Under the pieces are notes generated by a model. The model worked only from the letters and a program-made list of their open reading frames with translations. It did no database searches and was not told the origin of the DNA. Source: Begonia masoniana (Eukaryota; Streptophyta; Magnoliopsida; Cucurbitales; Begoniaceae). From it: a DNA stretch of 64,000 nt. Positions 32,911-45,169 of the stretch are shown here, piece by piece. The position numbers and the translations under genes are program-made. The stretch's first letter is position 1, and each line of letters starts with the position of its first letter. The stretch covers positions 49,063,897-49,127,896 of the forward strand of contig CM039505.1 of NCBI GenBank assembly GCA_022432975.1. Reading direction: 5' to 3'.

Positions 32911-35270
32911 GTATCGTGATTGAGATAAACTCAGGCCAGTGGGGGTTATGAGCAACTGAAATCCCAAGAAAAAAAAGAGTGGTCCGAGATCTCTGACCTT
33001 AAATTGGGAATGCAGGTAAGTAAGTAATTGATCCAGCAGAGAAGTGGAATTTCCAGTTAGAATAATATCATCAACATACACCAGCATAATAAGAAGGGTA
33101 GAGTGTGTGCGATGAATGAATAGAGAAGAATCTGACTTTGATGCCGAGAAACCTCAACAAAGTAGAGCATTGTACAACTTTGTATACCAAGCATGAGTGG
33201 ACTATTTGAGGCTATAGAGAGCTGTACGTAGTAGGAAAACAGCATTGGGATGAGAGGGATTTACAAAACTTGGAGGTTGTTGCATAAATACTGTTTCATT
33301 CAGATCTCCATGTAAAAAAACATTACTTATATCAAGTTGTCTAATAGTCTAACTAAAAGAAACGGCCAAGGAAAGTGTAGTGCAATTGGAGCTTGGTTTT
33401 ATAACTGGACTAAACGTCTCATCATAATCAATACCCTCTGTTTGATCATACCATTTTACCACTAAACGAGCCTTATACTGGTTGACTATGCATCTGAATT
33501 TAGTTTGGTTTTAAAATCTCACTTTCACCGTATAATTTTAGCCCCTCTTGGAGGTGAAACCAACTTCCAAGCATTGGTCTCATTTAGAGCTGCCATCTCA
33601 TCTTTGATAGCGACTAGCCAATGTGGGCATTTAGAGGTTTAGGTGAATGTTTTTGGTTCAAAAGATGATTCAGCAGAAAACGCTTTAGGTTTGAAGATAC
33701 CAACCTTGGCTCTAGTTCTCATAGGGTGATCATTAATAGTACAAGGAATATTGGTTGGATTAGTAATTAGAGCTGGCGAATAGGAGGGGAAGATTGTTCT
33801 GTTGTAGGGGGAAGGGTTGAGGAGATGGAGGGAGGTGTGGAAGTTATGTTACGTGTAGGAAAAGGTAGAAAGGAAACAAAGGGTATAGGAATTGAGAGAA
33901 AAGATTTTTGTGAGGCAGAAGAAATTACAGAGGAAAAAGGAAAAATAAACTCATCAAATGTGACATGACGTGAAATATATATTTTACTTGAGATAGGTTC
34001 TAAGCAGGTGTGACCTTTATGGTTAGGGCTTGGACCTAAGAAGACACAAAAAAGAGAGCGAGGTTGGAGTTTATGTTGGTTGAAGAGTTGAAGAAGGGGA
34101 AAACATAGACAACCAAAAACGCGCAATGAAGAGTAATATGGAATAGACTTGAACAAGCATTCGAAGGGAGATTTATGAGTCATGATAGGAGTAGGTAATA
34201 AATTTATTAGGGTAGTAGCTGTTGTAAAGGTGTAGGGTCGAAAGTGTTGAGGAACAGAGGAATGGAAAAGTAGAGCAAGGCCAGTTTTAACATGTCGATT
34301 TTTGCGCTCTACTCGACCATTTTAGTTTGGGGTATAGGGACACGAGAGACAATGATTGATACCAAAGGACTTAAAAAGATTGGATAGAGATTAAAAGTCT
34401 CTACCTCAGTCAAATTGGATGACTTTGATGTTAATACTGAATTACATAAGAACAAATTTATGAAAATGAACAAAAATAGTGTGAACTTCACTTTTTAATT
34501 TCAAAGAAAAAATCCAAGAAAACTGAGTGCAATCGTCAATAAACAATACAAAATAGCGTGCACCAGTGATAGATTTTATAAGAGATGGACTCCAAACATC
34601 GGTATATATAATATCAAAATGAGCATTAGCATGAGAGTTGAAAATTTGAAAGAGGAAACGATGAGTTTTTCTCATTTGACAAGGAATACATAGCTTAGAT
34701 ATGACTGTTTTAGTAAAAGGAACATTACAAGAATTTAATACATGCTGCACTATAGAGGGAGAGGGATGACCTAGTCTGAGATGCCAAAGGTTGGATGAGA
34801 GTGGTTGGAGCTAACAATTGTGCATTTACAGAGAGAGCTTGAGAGACCGAGGGGATTTTGTACAATCCTTCACTGAGAGAGCCCAGAAGAAGGATTTGAC
34901 GGGAAGTCCGATCATTGACAAAAAAAATAATTGGAGTAAAATTCAACAAATACAGAGCTTTCACGACACAATTGAGTAACACTAAGTAAATTATGAGCAA
35001 GGAGTGGAGTATGATGGACAATGCCTAATTGAAGTGGAAGAGTATTTGTCTGAATAAAAGCAGAACCAGTTTGAGCAATTTTCAAAGATTTACCATCGGT
35101 TGTGAACACCTGGGTAGTACCAGTGTACGATTTGGGCTGCTGAACCATGGATGAGTCTGGAGTGAAGTGGTGTGTGGCACCGGAGTCCAATAACCACGGT
35201 GCAATAGGAGCCGAGAAGGAGGAAGGAGTTCGTAAAAGACCGGCAACGTGAGTGACACAAAATTAGACCT
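32911..35270 (-). pseudogene. Copia C pol: protease, integrase, most of RT
   Basis: From right to left: protease with D-S-G-A-T-H-H (near 35180), integrase zinc region (35021-34725) and core (34750-34442, with a D-V-W-(S/G) first-aspartate block near 34600), integrase C-terminus (34183-33767), then RT (33640-32911) with the active site Y-V-D-D near 33070. Stops and frame changes occur in every domain (six or more), so no product is possible. A stop follows the acceptor-like sequence at 35270. The pattern is one of long neutral decay, consistent with this being the oldest element of the nest. Confidence 0.88.
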
Positions 35271-35802
35271 GCAAAACCAAGTTAAGATACCACCAAATAG
35301 GTTTGGTTCTTTCTCGGATCAATCCGAAGAGAATCCCAATAGCATGTAGTATATTTCAATCAATTCTTAACCAAATACCATGAAAATTGACAGAGAACTT
35401 ACTAGACGTGTGAGAGATAGTCGCTTAAATTTTCTGAAGAAAACTCACTCAGATGAGAGAGTTGTTCACGAACAACCTTGGCTGGTCTGAGAAGTCAATT
35501 TAAGTACTTTTGGATGAATTTTCCTTCAAGAAGGATAACTCTAGCTTAGGGCCAGGTTTACCACCCTGCTACTATGATTCCAACCTCAAAAGGAATGAGA
35601 GAAAAAGTGTCAATTGAGTCTACAAGAAACCAAGGGCTTGGAGACATTGGAGGACCACTCTGCTCGGATATTACACCGAGGGTTCAAAACTAGGCAACCA
35701 CAGTTCTTCTAGGTTTTGAGAGAAAAAGCCGAATTTATTTCATAAAAAAAAAACTGAACATACAATGCTGAAACGATGCTTAAATAAGTCCTAGGGTTGG
35801 CT
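35271..35802 (-). other. Unassigned insert in Copia C, left part
   Basis: Non-coding sequence between Copia C protease and Copia B. On the minus strand it has a TTATTTAAG (TATA-like) sequence, ATGAAATAAA, and ends in TTGGTTTTGCAG just before Copia C coding sequence resumes, like a 3' splice site. TGGCT at 35798-35802 is one Copia B TSD copy. Together with 59945-60780 it forms about 1.4 kb that I cannot assign. Confidence 0.4.
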
Positions 35803-36786
35803 TGTTGACTTAAATAGTGTTTAAGTCTAATTATGTTTTTGATGATTGTGATTAATATGAAATATATAAACTGAATAATTGGATTACTGTGTTTATTGCA
35901 TTTATCTGAAAATGCCATGTGAAAATGGTATTATGTTTCTGACATTTTTGGTTAAGTTATTAGTCCGACGCAGTTGTCCAAAGTAAAGTCTGACGAGTAA
36001 TCGTCCAAAGTACTCGTCCGACGTGCAATCGTCCAAAGTATTTGTCCAATGAGAAAGCGTCCAAAATGTACGACAGAACAACAAATTCGTCCAAACTCAT
36101 TTGTCCAAAGGGGGAACGTCCAGAGTCTTGACGACCAGACTATTAAAGACCGCGAGTGATACCAACTCCAGATCTCAACGGCTATTTTTCTGCGTACGGA
36201 TGCTCTCCAACGGTCATATTTTTGTACGGAAACAAGGAGCCTTTTGAATGAAAAGCAGATTACAGACAAGAGTATAAAAAGAAGAATGAAGCTCGAGAGA
36301 AGAACTTTTTACCAATCTTTTGAATAGTCATTCTGAACTCCTACGAGCTTACGCGATAATCTCTGTTTACACCTCTCTAGATCATAACTTAAGATTTAGT
36401 TTTTGAGAGAGTGTAGCCTTGTGCTCAATATCTTCATCTTGTGAAAACTGTAAGGCAGTGAATGGACGCCCGTGAAGTTCAATCCATAAGTGTAAAGGCA
36501 GTATATCGATGCCCGTGAAGTTCGATCTAGATTTCTCGTGAGGAGAAGGAAAAAATCTTCAAGGGAAAGCCTTGGAGCGTGGAAGTAGGCAGGATTGGCC
36601 GAACCATGTTAAAAATTTTGGTGTCAATTTCTTTCTCTCTCTACTTTAACTTGCTTGCTTGTCTGCTATAATTTTAGTAATTGCATACAAAGAGAGTAGA
36701 TAAAATAAACCTAATTTGCATCTTTAAAAAGGATTAGGTTAAGAAATTTCTAATTCACCCCCCTCTTAGACAATCGCGATCATTCA
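35803..36786 (+). repeat. Copia B 5' LTR
   Basis: 984 bases, starts TGTTGACTTAAATAG and ends CATTCA. The motif TCGTCCAAAGT is at 36001 and 36029, with several near copies between 35960 and 36110. A TATAAAAAG box near 36274 precedes a leader. Confidence 0.93.
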
Positions 36787-36788
36787 AT

Positions 36789-36800
36789 TGGTATCAGAGC
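36789..36800 (+). other. Copia B primer-binding site
   Basis: TGGTATCAGAGC, complementary to the initiator tRNA-Met 3' end, two bases after the LTR. Confidence 0.92.
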
Positions 36801-36851
36801 GAGGTTAATATTTGTCTAATTGTGATTAAAAGTATAGTGATATATTTAGAA

Positions 36852-37157
36852 ATGGCATTCAACACAAATACTGCACATGTAGAAGGACAATCTATCTCTA
36901 GACCTACATTTTTTTTATGAGAATGATTATGTATATTGGAAGTCTATGATGAGAAGTTTTATTCAGGCTATGGATTATGACGTATGGAATATTATAGAAA
37001 ATTGTTCATTTAAAGCTATGAAAACTAAAAATGAAGTTAGTATCCCAAAATTGGCATATGAACTAACTGACTCGGACAAGAGAAACTTAAGTTTAAATGC
37101 TAAAGCCATAAACACTCTATATTGTGCACTGAATAGAGATGAATTCAATAGGGTACA
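36852..37157 (+). pseudogene. Copia B gag, N-terminal part
   Basis: Starts M-A-F-N-T-N, then is frame-broken at a run of T (36910-36917), and continues in the frame of 36946-37157 with typical SIRE gag sequence (F-I-Q-A-M-D-Y-D-V-W). It is cut by the solo LTR at the TSD GTACA (37153-37157) and continues from 39654. Confidence 0.85.
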
Positions 37158-39648
37158 TGTAATACCCGGCTTTTCGAGATTTTTATATTATATTATATGA
37201 TGGTATTTTTGTAAATATGTCAAATCAGGTCTGTTTTGCAAACGGAGAGCTTTATAACCATCCTAACGATTTATAGGAATTTAAAGAATTTACGAGATTT
37301 TTCGGAGTAATAACGCTATATTTCGAATAATTAAGTTTCTCGTAATATAAAGGATGTTTTAGTAAAAATAGTAAACGAGGTCCGATTTGCAAACAGGTAG
37401 TTTTAATAAATCCCAAATAATAAGTTGGACTTATTGGTAAAATAAGGAAATTTGGGGAACCCGAATCGTTAGCCAATTAACGAAACGAACGACGAAACTA
37501 ATATAAAAACAATGCAAGGGCAAAACGGTAATTTGCCAAATCAATATTATTAAAATCAAATTTCCTTTTCTTTCTCCTCACTTCTCCTCTGCCATCGCGA
37601 AACACAGAGAGCGTTTCTCTCTTCCTCCCTCACGCGATCTCCTTTCTGACTTCCGATTTCTCGTCCGTTCGTCTTCCGTTCTTCGCGTTTTCTCCTCCAA
37701 TTGACGCTCTAGGTATGAATCTATAGTTTTAGAGCGTTAGTTTTTGATTTTTAGAAAGTTATACGATTAGGGTTTTGTTTAGATTATCGTTGAAAATGTG
37801 ATTTAGGGTCCAAAATTAATAGGTTTATTGTGATTGAAGATATAAAGGACGTATTGAACGTTATTGGACAAAGTTAGAGTGATTTGTGAGAAACGTTAAA
37901 ATTGAAGAATTTTCGGGTTTTTAGGAAAAACTCGTTAATTGTGATTTTAAGCTATCGAGCGTTAATCGTTGTTTAAATACTTCGATTAGTTAAGATAAAG
38001 CTTTAGGAAATTTCCTTAGTAAAGGTTTTGTTGAATTCGGACGATTAGAAGTTTAAACGCGTGGTATTGATAATCGTTGTGTTTTGCCTCAGACAAACAA
38101 CGCTCGTGGACGGAGCTTGAGGTGCAACGGATACGAGGTAAGTTCTCGTGATCTTCTCTGGTCGATTGGCCTACACCGTACGTCGAGGTCGTCTCGAGGA
38201 GTTTTGGTGACGTGTTTATTTAATCGCTTTGGTTGGGTAGTTAGGGTTTGATTGTTTTATAGGTTGATGTTGTGTTTTGATGGTATTGTTAGCGTTTTGA
38301 TGGTATGCTCTGTATGTATGCTTACTTTATGTCATATTGAACTGTTCACGCATCTCGTGTTTTTAAAAGAACATAGAAAATGAATTTCCGCACGATGTTT
38401 TAAAGAAAATGGCGATGTGGCCTGGAGAGGGGCTTGACCTATTGTGAAGATCGACTACGGGTTTGTCACAATACCACATCTATTATGTACTCATACAGTT
38501 ATACAGTTATAGGTAATGCGAGATGGGGCTCAGGCACGGCTGTACGCGTTGTAAGCGTGTACCCCCCCCCCGGTCTAGCTGGAAAGAGTAGTCCGATCGC
38601 TGGATGTGCTCTCTCCGGTTAGGAGGCTGAGATCTCGGTGACACCCACAGAGTAAAGATAAAGAAAATGCTGCATGATTTCTGAACTCATATGCACAGCA
38701 TGCATTTACATTTACGAGAGCTTGCTGAGATTTTTATCTCATAGGTGTCTGTATGGTGTAGGTGACTTCGACATAGGTGAGGACGAGATCCCTCTACCTG
38801 AGGAGTGATGCAGTTGACGGAGGATGGATTGCGGTGGTGTGTTGCGCAGTCGATGGTTGACCAGACCCGTGGGGATGTATGTATGTAGACGTTTTGAGGG
38901 TTTTTGGGAATTGTCGGGCTAATGGTTGTATAGAAACGTTTTTGGGTGTTTGGTTCTGATAGTGGATAAGTTTGAAGTTTTAAATGTTTTTGGAAATCTG
39001 GTTTATAAATTGCTTTTATAAAGTTTTTATTAGGACTGCTTGGTAATTTAAAACAGGAGGGATTTACGATTTTTAAACGTATCCACGCAGTTCATTTTTA
39101 TGAAAGTTTAATATATGTTTAGGCCGTTTATTTGGGATTTGATAAATTGCTAAGTGAGTTAAGTTTTGTTGAAGTGTTTAAAGTGCATATGAAGGAGGAA
39201 GAAATAGAAAGGGGATGAGAAAGGAAATGGAGGAAATGCATGGAGTTTGCTCTCTGGAATTTCAGATTTCCAGAGAGCAACTAATGGATTGCCGTGCTCT
39301 GGAAAAATCATCCAGAGCGTGCAGCGATCTATCGCTGGAGCAACGATCGATCGCTGGAGCGATCGAGCGCTGGGCAGCAATAGCTGCCAGCGATCGGTCG
39401 CCCCTCGCTTTTGGTTGACTGTTTTTACAGTTTTGTCCTCCCTTTAATTTTAATTGTTTTAATTGATTTTAAGTTTTATTTAATTAGTTTTAAGTTTTGT
39501 TTTAAATGATTTAAAGACTAGATTTTAATTCCGACTTCAATTCTGATTTCGATTTCGATTTCGATTAAAATTCCGCTTAGAGTTCATTTAAAGTATAGGG
39601 AAAAAAAAATATGTACGAGAAATTGGGTATAGTATTAGGGACGTTACA
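37158..39648 (+). mobile_element. Gypsy solo LTR (palindrome-rich family) in Copia B gag
   Basis: 2491 bases, starts TGTAATACCCGG and ends GGGACGTTACA, flanked by GTACA on both sides (37153-37157, 39649-39653). Family features: GAGGTAAGTTCTCGTGA block near 38135, the phrase GGCCTACACC, palindromes of the GCGATCGATCGC type and a CTCTCTGGAA...TTCCAGAGAG hairpin at about 39248-39410. Confidence 0.92.
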
Positions 39649-39653
39649 GTACA

Positions 39654-40902
39654 AGGCTGTGAGAGTGCACAAGAAATATGACATTTACTTGAAATTACAC
39701 ACGAGGGAACAAATCAAGTAAAAGAAAGTAAAATGAATATGTTAGTAAATGAGTATGAACTATTTACCATGATAAAAGATGAATCAATTAGTTCTATGTT
39801 TACTCGTTTTACTAACATCACTAATGGTTTAAAAGTGCTTAGTAGAGTGTATCCAAATGAAGAACTCGTCAGGAAAATTCTGAGATGCCTACCAAGAGCC
39901 TGACAACCGAAAGTGATAGCTATACAAGAAGCTACGGATCTCAAGATTCTTAAGCTAGAAGAACTCATTGGCTCTCTAATGACTCATGAGATAACCATGA
40001 GAGCCAATGACAAGGAAGATCTCAAAGAGAAAGAGATCAACAAAAAGAAAGATATTGCACTCAAAGCCTCTTCAAGAAAACAAGAGGAATCTGAGGAAGA
40101 AGATGATGATGAGGATATCACTCTCATCACCAGGAGGTTTAGCAAATTCCTCCAACGGAAAAAAATGAATGGGAGGAATTTCTCAAAGGGAGAAAAGCCT
40201 CAAAAGGATAAGGAGATTACCTATTTTGAATGCGAGAAACCAGGACACATCAAGGCCGAATGTCCTCAAACCAAGAAGGGTCCCAAGCGATTCAATAAGA
40301 GGGCCATGAAAGCTACATGGGATGACAGTGAGAGTAACACTTTTTCAAAAGACGAGGAAGTCGCCAATCTTTGCTTCATGGCACACGAAAATGAGGTTAG
40401 TTCCTTCTCTAGTGATAGTGAAACTGATGATAATGATCTAGTTGATGCATTCAATGACTTAGTTAAACAATATAGCATGCTTAAATTTAAATACAACTCT
40501 TTAAAGAAGGAAAATACAAACTTGGTTGAAAAGCATACTAAGGAGTGTAATTAGCATGAAAAGGAGATAAATGATCTTAAGAATAGAAATGAGAATTTGA
40601 ATAACATTGTTCTTAAATTTACTAACGGTAGCAAGAACTTAAACATGTTGTTAAGCAGTCAGAGAGTTACATTTGATAAGGCAGGAACCGGGTATGAAAG
40701 ATCTAACAAAAAGAAAGTGCATAAAAACTTCTTTGTTAAACCATTCACATGTCATACATGTAACTTAATAGGACATAAATCTTTTGTATGTCCCCTAAAA
40801 TTTAGCAAATCTAGAGTAGCTCCTAAATTGCAATGGGTTCCAAAGGGAACCGAACCTAACGTTAGGACCCAAAAGGTTTGGGTACCAAAGAAGACAACTT
40901 GA
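39654..40902 (+). pseudogene. Copia B gag, C-terminal part with two zinc knuckles
   Basis: Continues gag after the solo LTR. It reads the UBN2-type region (L-R-C-L-P then a stop at 39901) and the open stretch 39913-40554 with L-E-E-L-I-G-S-L, an acidic region, and a first zinc knuckle that has lost its first cysteine (Y-F-E-C-x4-H-x4-C near 40225-40265, where C-F/Y-x-C is expected). A stop at 40552 precedes a coiled region and the second, intact knuckle C-H-T-C-x4-H-x4-C (near 40749-40790), followed by W-V-P-K repeats. Gag with two knuckles and a coiled region between them is typical of SIRE-type elements. Confidence 0.88.
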
Positions 40903-40923
40903 TCTTTTGTTTTGTAGGTTGAG

Positions 40924-43362
40924 TGTAGCGACCCTTACACTGTACCCTTATTATCCCATACTATTTTTTTTTTATCTTTACAAACTTTAAGTTTATAGTT
41001 TAAGCGGAAAACATTTGAAAATCTTTTAATAAAACATATTTAAGGTAAAGAAAACTAAAGAAAATATTTAAATAAAATAATTAAAACAATAAAACCATCG
41101 GCCAACAACTCGAGGGGCAAAAATGACAATTGTCCAAAAAACTATAGGGGCGATCGATCGCCCCATTACCAGGCGATCGATCGCCTGAACAAAAATTGGA
41201 AGGGTGATCATTCGCCCCTCACACTGGCGATCGATCGCCACGCTCTCTGGATTTTCCAGAGAGCGGCGATCCTAGTTGCCGATCGATCACCACCTTAGGC
41301 GATCGATCGGCAACCTCCCTGGAATCTGAAATTCCAGGGAGCTCGCCTCTCTCTTCTTCTTCTTTCTTCCTTCCTCCCTGCACATTTTCCTTACCACACA
41401 TACACACTAAAACATTACAACATAATACCATACTAAAAACCTTTCATAATCACCCACTCGTAAACTACCGACCATCCCCTCGACCCACAATCAAAACGAA
41501 ATAAAATCTCATGAAAACGAACTGCGTGGAACCATTTGAAAACCAAACGAAATCCCTAAGAAATTCAGCAATCCAGCAGTTCATTAAACGAAAGGTTTAA
41601 CAAAACGTTTTATGAAACATCCATCCATTATTCAGACCCAACCAACCTAAAATGTATCTAACTATACAATTAACCTATCTAATCCACCGTTAGCCCAAAA
41701 TAACCCAAACACCCTCAAAACTCTTACTTACATCCCCACGGGTCAAAATGCACACCGACTGCTCAGCACACTCCCACGGGCCATCGTTCTTCAACTGATC
41801 ATTCTTCGGGTGGAGGGATCTCGTCCTCACCTGTCTCGAAATCACCTACATCATACAGACAACTATGAGTTAAAGGCTCAGCAAGTTTCGTAAATACGAA
41901 TGCATGCTGTGCATATGAGTTTCGTAAACCATATAGACATTTTCCTCATTTAGTGGCATAACATAACGTCACCGGAGCCAACTCTCACCAGATGGAGAGG
42001 GCACGTCCGGCGGTTGGACAGCCCTTTCCATCTACCGGGGGGAAAACATGCTTCCATCCGTAAACAGCCATGTCTGAACCTCACCCCGTCGTGACCAGAT
42101 TATGTACCTTAGTTTTCATTAGTTCATTTCATGTTTTTCTTAAACACGTGCAGAAATTCATTTTCATGCTATTTTAGAAAACGTGATGCATGAACAATTA
42201 AAATGTGTAAAGTAAACATACAACATATATACCATCAAGACTATAAAAACATAACCTATGTAAACAACTAATCCTAACTACCCCAACCAAAGCAATTAAA
42301 CAACAAGCTCTGAGATTTTCCTCAATACGACTTCGACGTACGGTGTAGGCCAATCGGCTATAGTAAGTCACAAGAACTTACCTCGCGTCCGTTGCAATTC
42401 TAGCTCCGTCCACGAGCGTTGTTCACCTAAGGAAAATCCATAACAATCGTCGTTAAAGCGCGTTTAAACCATTAACGTCCAAATTAGCAAACCCTTAACT
42501 AAAGAAATTTCTTAAAACTCTAATTTAGTTCATTGGGGCATTTAATCGAGCACCTTGCGCTCGTTATTCATAAAACTCCATTAATGAGATTTCTCCAAAC
42601 CTCAAACATCCGATTTTTCAACTTCGACAAGAAGCCTACTCATTATGTCGTCCAACAATTATGAATACGTCCACTAGAGGCATTATCACGCCAAACCTAT
42701 CAGTTTCTAACCCTAAATCACATTTTTAACGAAACCCTAAACAAAACCTGACCGTATAACTCCGTGTAAAATTGATAACTAAAGTCCGAAAACCATAAAA
42801 CCTTACCTAGAGTGTTGATTGGAGGAGGAAACACGAAGAACCGAAGTCGTCAGAGAGAAGCTTCATCGATGGAAGTGGAATCGCGCACGGAGGAAAGAAA
42901 AATTGCCTGGGAGGGAGAGGAAGAAATTGTGAAGTGCTGGAGAAGAAAGGAGATGTAATTTATTTATAATATTGACTTGTCAAATGACCGTTTTGCCCTT
43001 CCTTTAATTTTCTATTTATTTCGTCCTTTGTTTCGTTATTTAGCTAACGATTCAGTTTCTCCAAATTTTCTTATTTTGCCAATAAATCCAACTTATTACT
43101 AGGGTTCTATTAAAACTGTCCGTACACAAAACAGACCCCATTTACTATTTTTTACCAAAATATTTTTTATATTACGAGAAACATAAAACCCTCGTAATTT
43201 GCGTTACGACTCCAAACATTCCCGAAATTTTCTCAAAATCCATATTAATTATTAGGATCGTAATAATGCTTTCTTTTCGCGAAACTGACTCAACTTGACA
43301 TATTTTCAAAAATGCCATTTTATATTGAATTTATAATATCCCGTAAGGAACCGGGTGTTACA
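40924..43362 (-). repeat. Gypsy E 3' LTR
   Basis: 2439 bases. Minus strand starts TGTAACACCCGG and ends GGTCGCTACA. Palindrome cluster GCGATCGATCGC and Ctctctgga hairpins at 41145-41345. The splice-donor-like block (minus GAGGTAAGTTCTTGTGA) is near 42370. Confidence 0.93.
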
Positions 43363-44061
43363 TTTCATCCACCTTATTTAAAATTTTGTCCTCAAAATTT
43401 GATTATAAAAACAATTCAGAATACTTAGCCATCATATCCTGCTGTCGCTCTCACGTAGCCTCTTCCACCTCGTCGTTCAGCCATAAGACTTTAACTAGCG
43501 GGATTTCTTTATTGCGCAACACCTTGATGGAAGACTCCGAAATACGTACCGACTTCTCCACATAAGTCAAGGTAGGCTGTACCTCGATCTCTCTTGCCTC
43601 CACGATATGCGATGGATTGCACAAACACTTCTGAAGCATAGACACGTGAAATACATTGTGGATACCCTCCATTGAAGCCGGAAGCTGTAGTTGATACGCC
43701 ATCTTCCCGATCTTCTTCAAAATACGGAAGGGCCCCACATATCGAGGGTTTAGCTTGCCCTTCCTTCTGAATTGCATAACTCCCTTGAACGGAGAAATCC
43801 TTAAATAAACCTCATCACCTTCTTCAATTTCCAGTTCCCTCTGTCTCGTGTCAGCATAGTTCTTCTGTCGACTCTGAGTTATCTCGATACGCTGTCTGAT
43901 AACGGCAATCTTCTCTACCGTTTGCTGTAAAATCTCGGGACCAACAATACTAGCTTCAACAACCTCGTCCTAATGTAACGGAGATCTACACTTTCGCCCA
44001 TACAAAGCCTCGTACAGAGCCATACCGATGGTAGCCTGGAAGCTATTATTGTAAGAGAACT
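43363..44061 (-). pseudogene. Gypsy E integrase C-terminus and chromodomain
   Basis: Contains the polypurine tract (minus TAAGGTGGATGAAA, 43363-43376) and the 3' end of pol. The frame 43777-43451 reads the G-P-F-x-I integrase tail, H-N-V-F-H-V-S-M-L, and the chromodomain up to E-A-T; the normal W-E is changed or frame-shifted after it. Upstream (44061-43970) is the conserved A-L-Y-G-R-K-C block. A stop lies at 43970. Cut by the Cassandra insertion at CGATC (44062-44066). Confidence 0.88.
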
Positions 44062-44152
44062 CGATCTGTAATGACCCCTTTTCCCAGCAAGATATTGTCC
44101 GCTCTGGGGATTGGGCCGTAGCCCAATATCCTCCCATCACGGCTTTGTTTGG

Positions 44153-44236
44153 CAAGAACTTCCTAGAAGGTCACCCAACCTGGAATTGCTCTCACCGAAG
44201 CACTTTTAACTTCGGAGTTCTTATGGGATCCATTGC
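44153..44236 (-). other. 5S rRNA-derived segment, Cassandra left LTR
   Basis: Same arrangement as at 31522: AAGTTAAAAGTGCTTC (A box region) then AGCAATTCCAGGTTGGGTGA (C box region, two or more changes from 5S). Confidence 0.82.
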
Positions 44237-44588
44237 CAATTGTGCTCCAAAACGCGTCTTGCTATGTTGGGAGGGTCTCTTTACATATGTTTCATTTCTA
44301 TATACTTCCTCAAACGATGTGGGATTGTGACGACCCCCTTTTTACGACTCGTCACCTTCCGGTTCGCCCGCACAGACGTACCGCCATCTGGGTTCCGGTT
44401 CGTGCAGCCATCGTACCCATACGTGCACATTCGGGTCATCACAATCACCCCCCCTCGGGGGCCCAACGTCCTCGTTGGCCACATTTCTGGTTGGGTACAG
44501 GCTTAGATACCATTTTTTTCCCAACAAGATATTGTCCGCTCTGGGGATTGGGCCGTAGCCCAATATCCTCCCCTCACGGCTTTGTTTG

Positions 44589-44674
44589 GCGAGAACTTTC
44601 CGGAAGGTCACCCAACCTGGAATTGCTCTCGCCGAAGCACTTTTAACTTCGGAGTTCTTATGGGATCCGTTGCC
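44589..44674 (-). other. 5S rRNA-derived segment, Cassandra right LTR
   Basis: Second copy, almost the same as 44153-44236. As the 5' LTR copy on the minus strand, it is the one placed to act as an internal promoter. Confidence 0.82.
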
Positions 44675-44884
44675 AATTGTGCTCCAAAACGCGTCTTGCT
44701 ATGTTGGGAGGGTTTCTTTACATATGTTTCATTTCCATATACTTCCCCAAGCGATGTGGGATTGTGACGACCCCTTTTTACGACCCGTCACCTTCTGGTT
44801 TGCCCGCGCGGACGTACCGCTATCTGGGTTCCGGTTCGTGCAGCCATCGTACCCATACGTGCACATTCGGGTCATCACACGATC

Positions 44885-45169
44885 AGTGGCAAATACCTGC
44901 TCCACGATCCCTGAAATTCCAACACACAAGCTCTGAACATATCCTCCATAATCTGATTCGTCCTCTCCGTCTTACCATCAGTCTGAGGATGAAATGTCGT
45001 GCTGAAATCTAGCTGAGTCTTTATAGCCTTGTGCAGACTCCTCTAGAACTTCGATGTAAATCTCGGATCTCGATCTGAGACAATAGAAACTAGCACTCCT
45101 GCAGCCTAACAATCTCCTACACATAAAGCTCGGCGAGCTGATCCATAGAAGATGTCATCTTCATAGATA
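44885..45169 (-). pseudogene. Gypsy E integrase core, piece between two insertions
   Basis: Encodes the integrase core from S-D-R-D-P (second catalytic aspartate, near 45060) through F-H-P-Q-T-D-G and the E-R-T block with catalytic glutamate (near 44965). In-frame stops are present. Bounded by the TSDs of the Cassandra TRIM (44880-44884) and of the solo LTR (45170-45174). Confidence 0.85.

Larger units (their letters stand above)
44067..44879 (-). mobile_element. Full-length Cassandra TRIM in Gypsy E integrase
   Basis: 813 bases: left LTR 44067-44443 (377 bases), internal 44444-44512, right LTR about 44513-44879. CGATC flanks both ends (44062-44066, 44880-44884). On the minus strand the right LTR is followed by the primer site TGGTATCTAAGCC (44500-44512) and, after a short internal part, a G-rich polypurine tract (CCCCCGAGGGGGGGTGAT) before the other LTR. 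The right LTR has lost about ten bases at its 3' end next to the primer site. Both LTRs carry the 5S rRNA-like segment. No coding capacity, as usual for TRIMs; it needs proteins from other elements. Confidence 0.95.
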
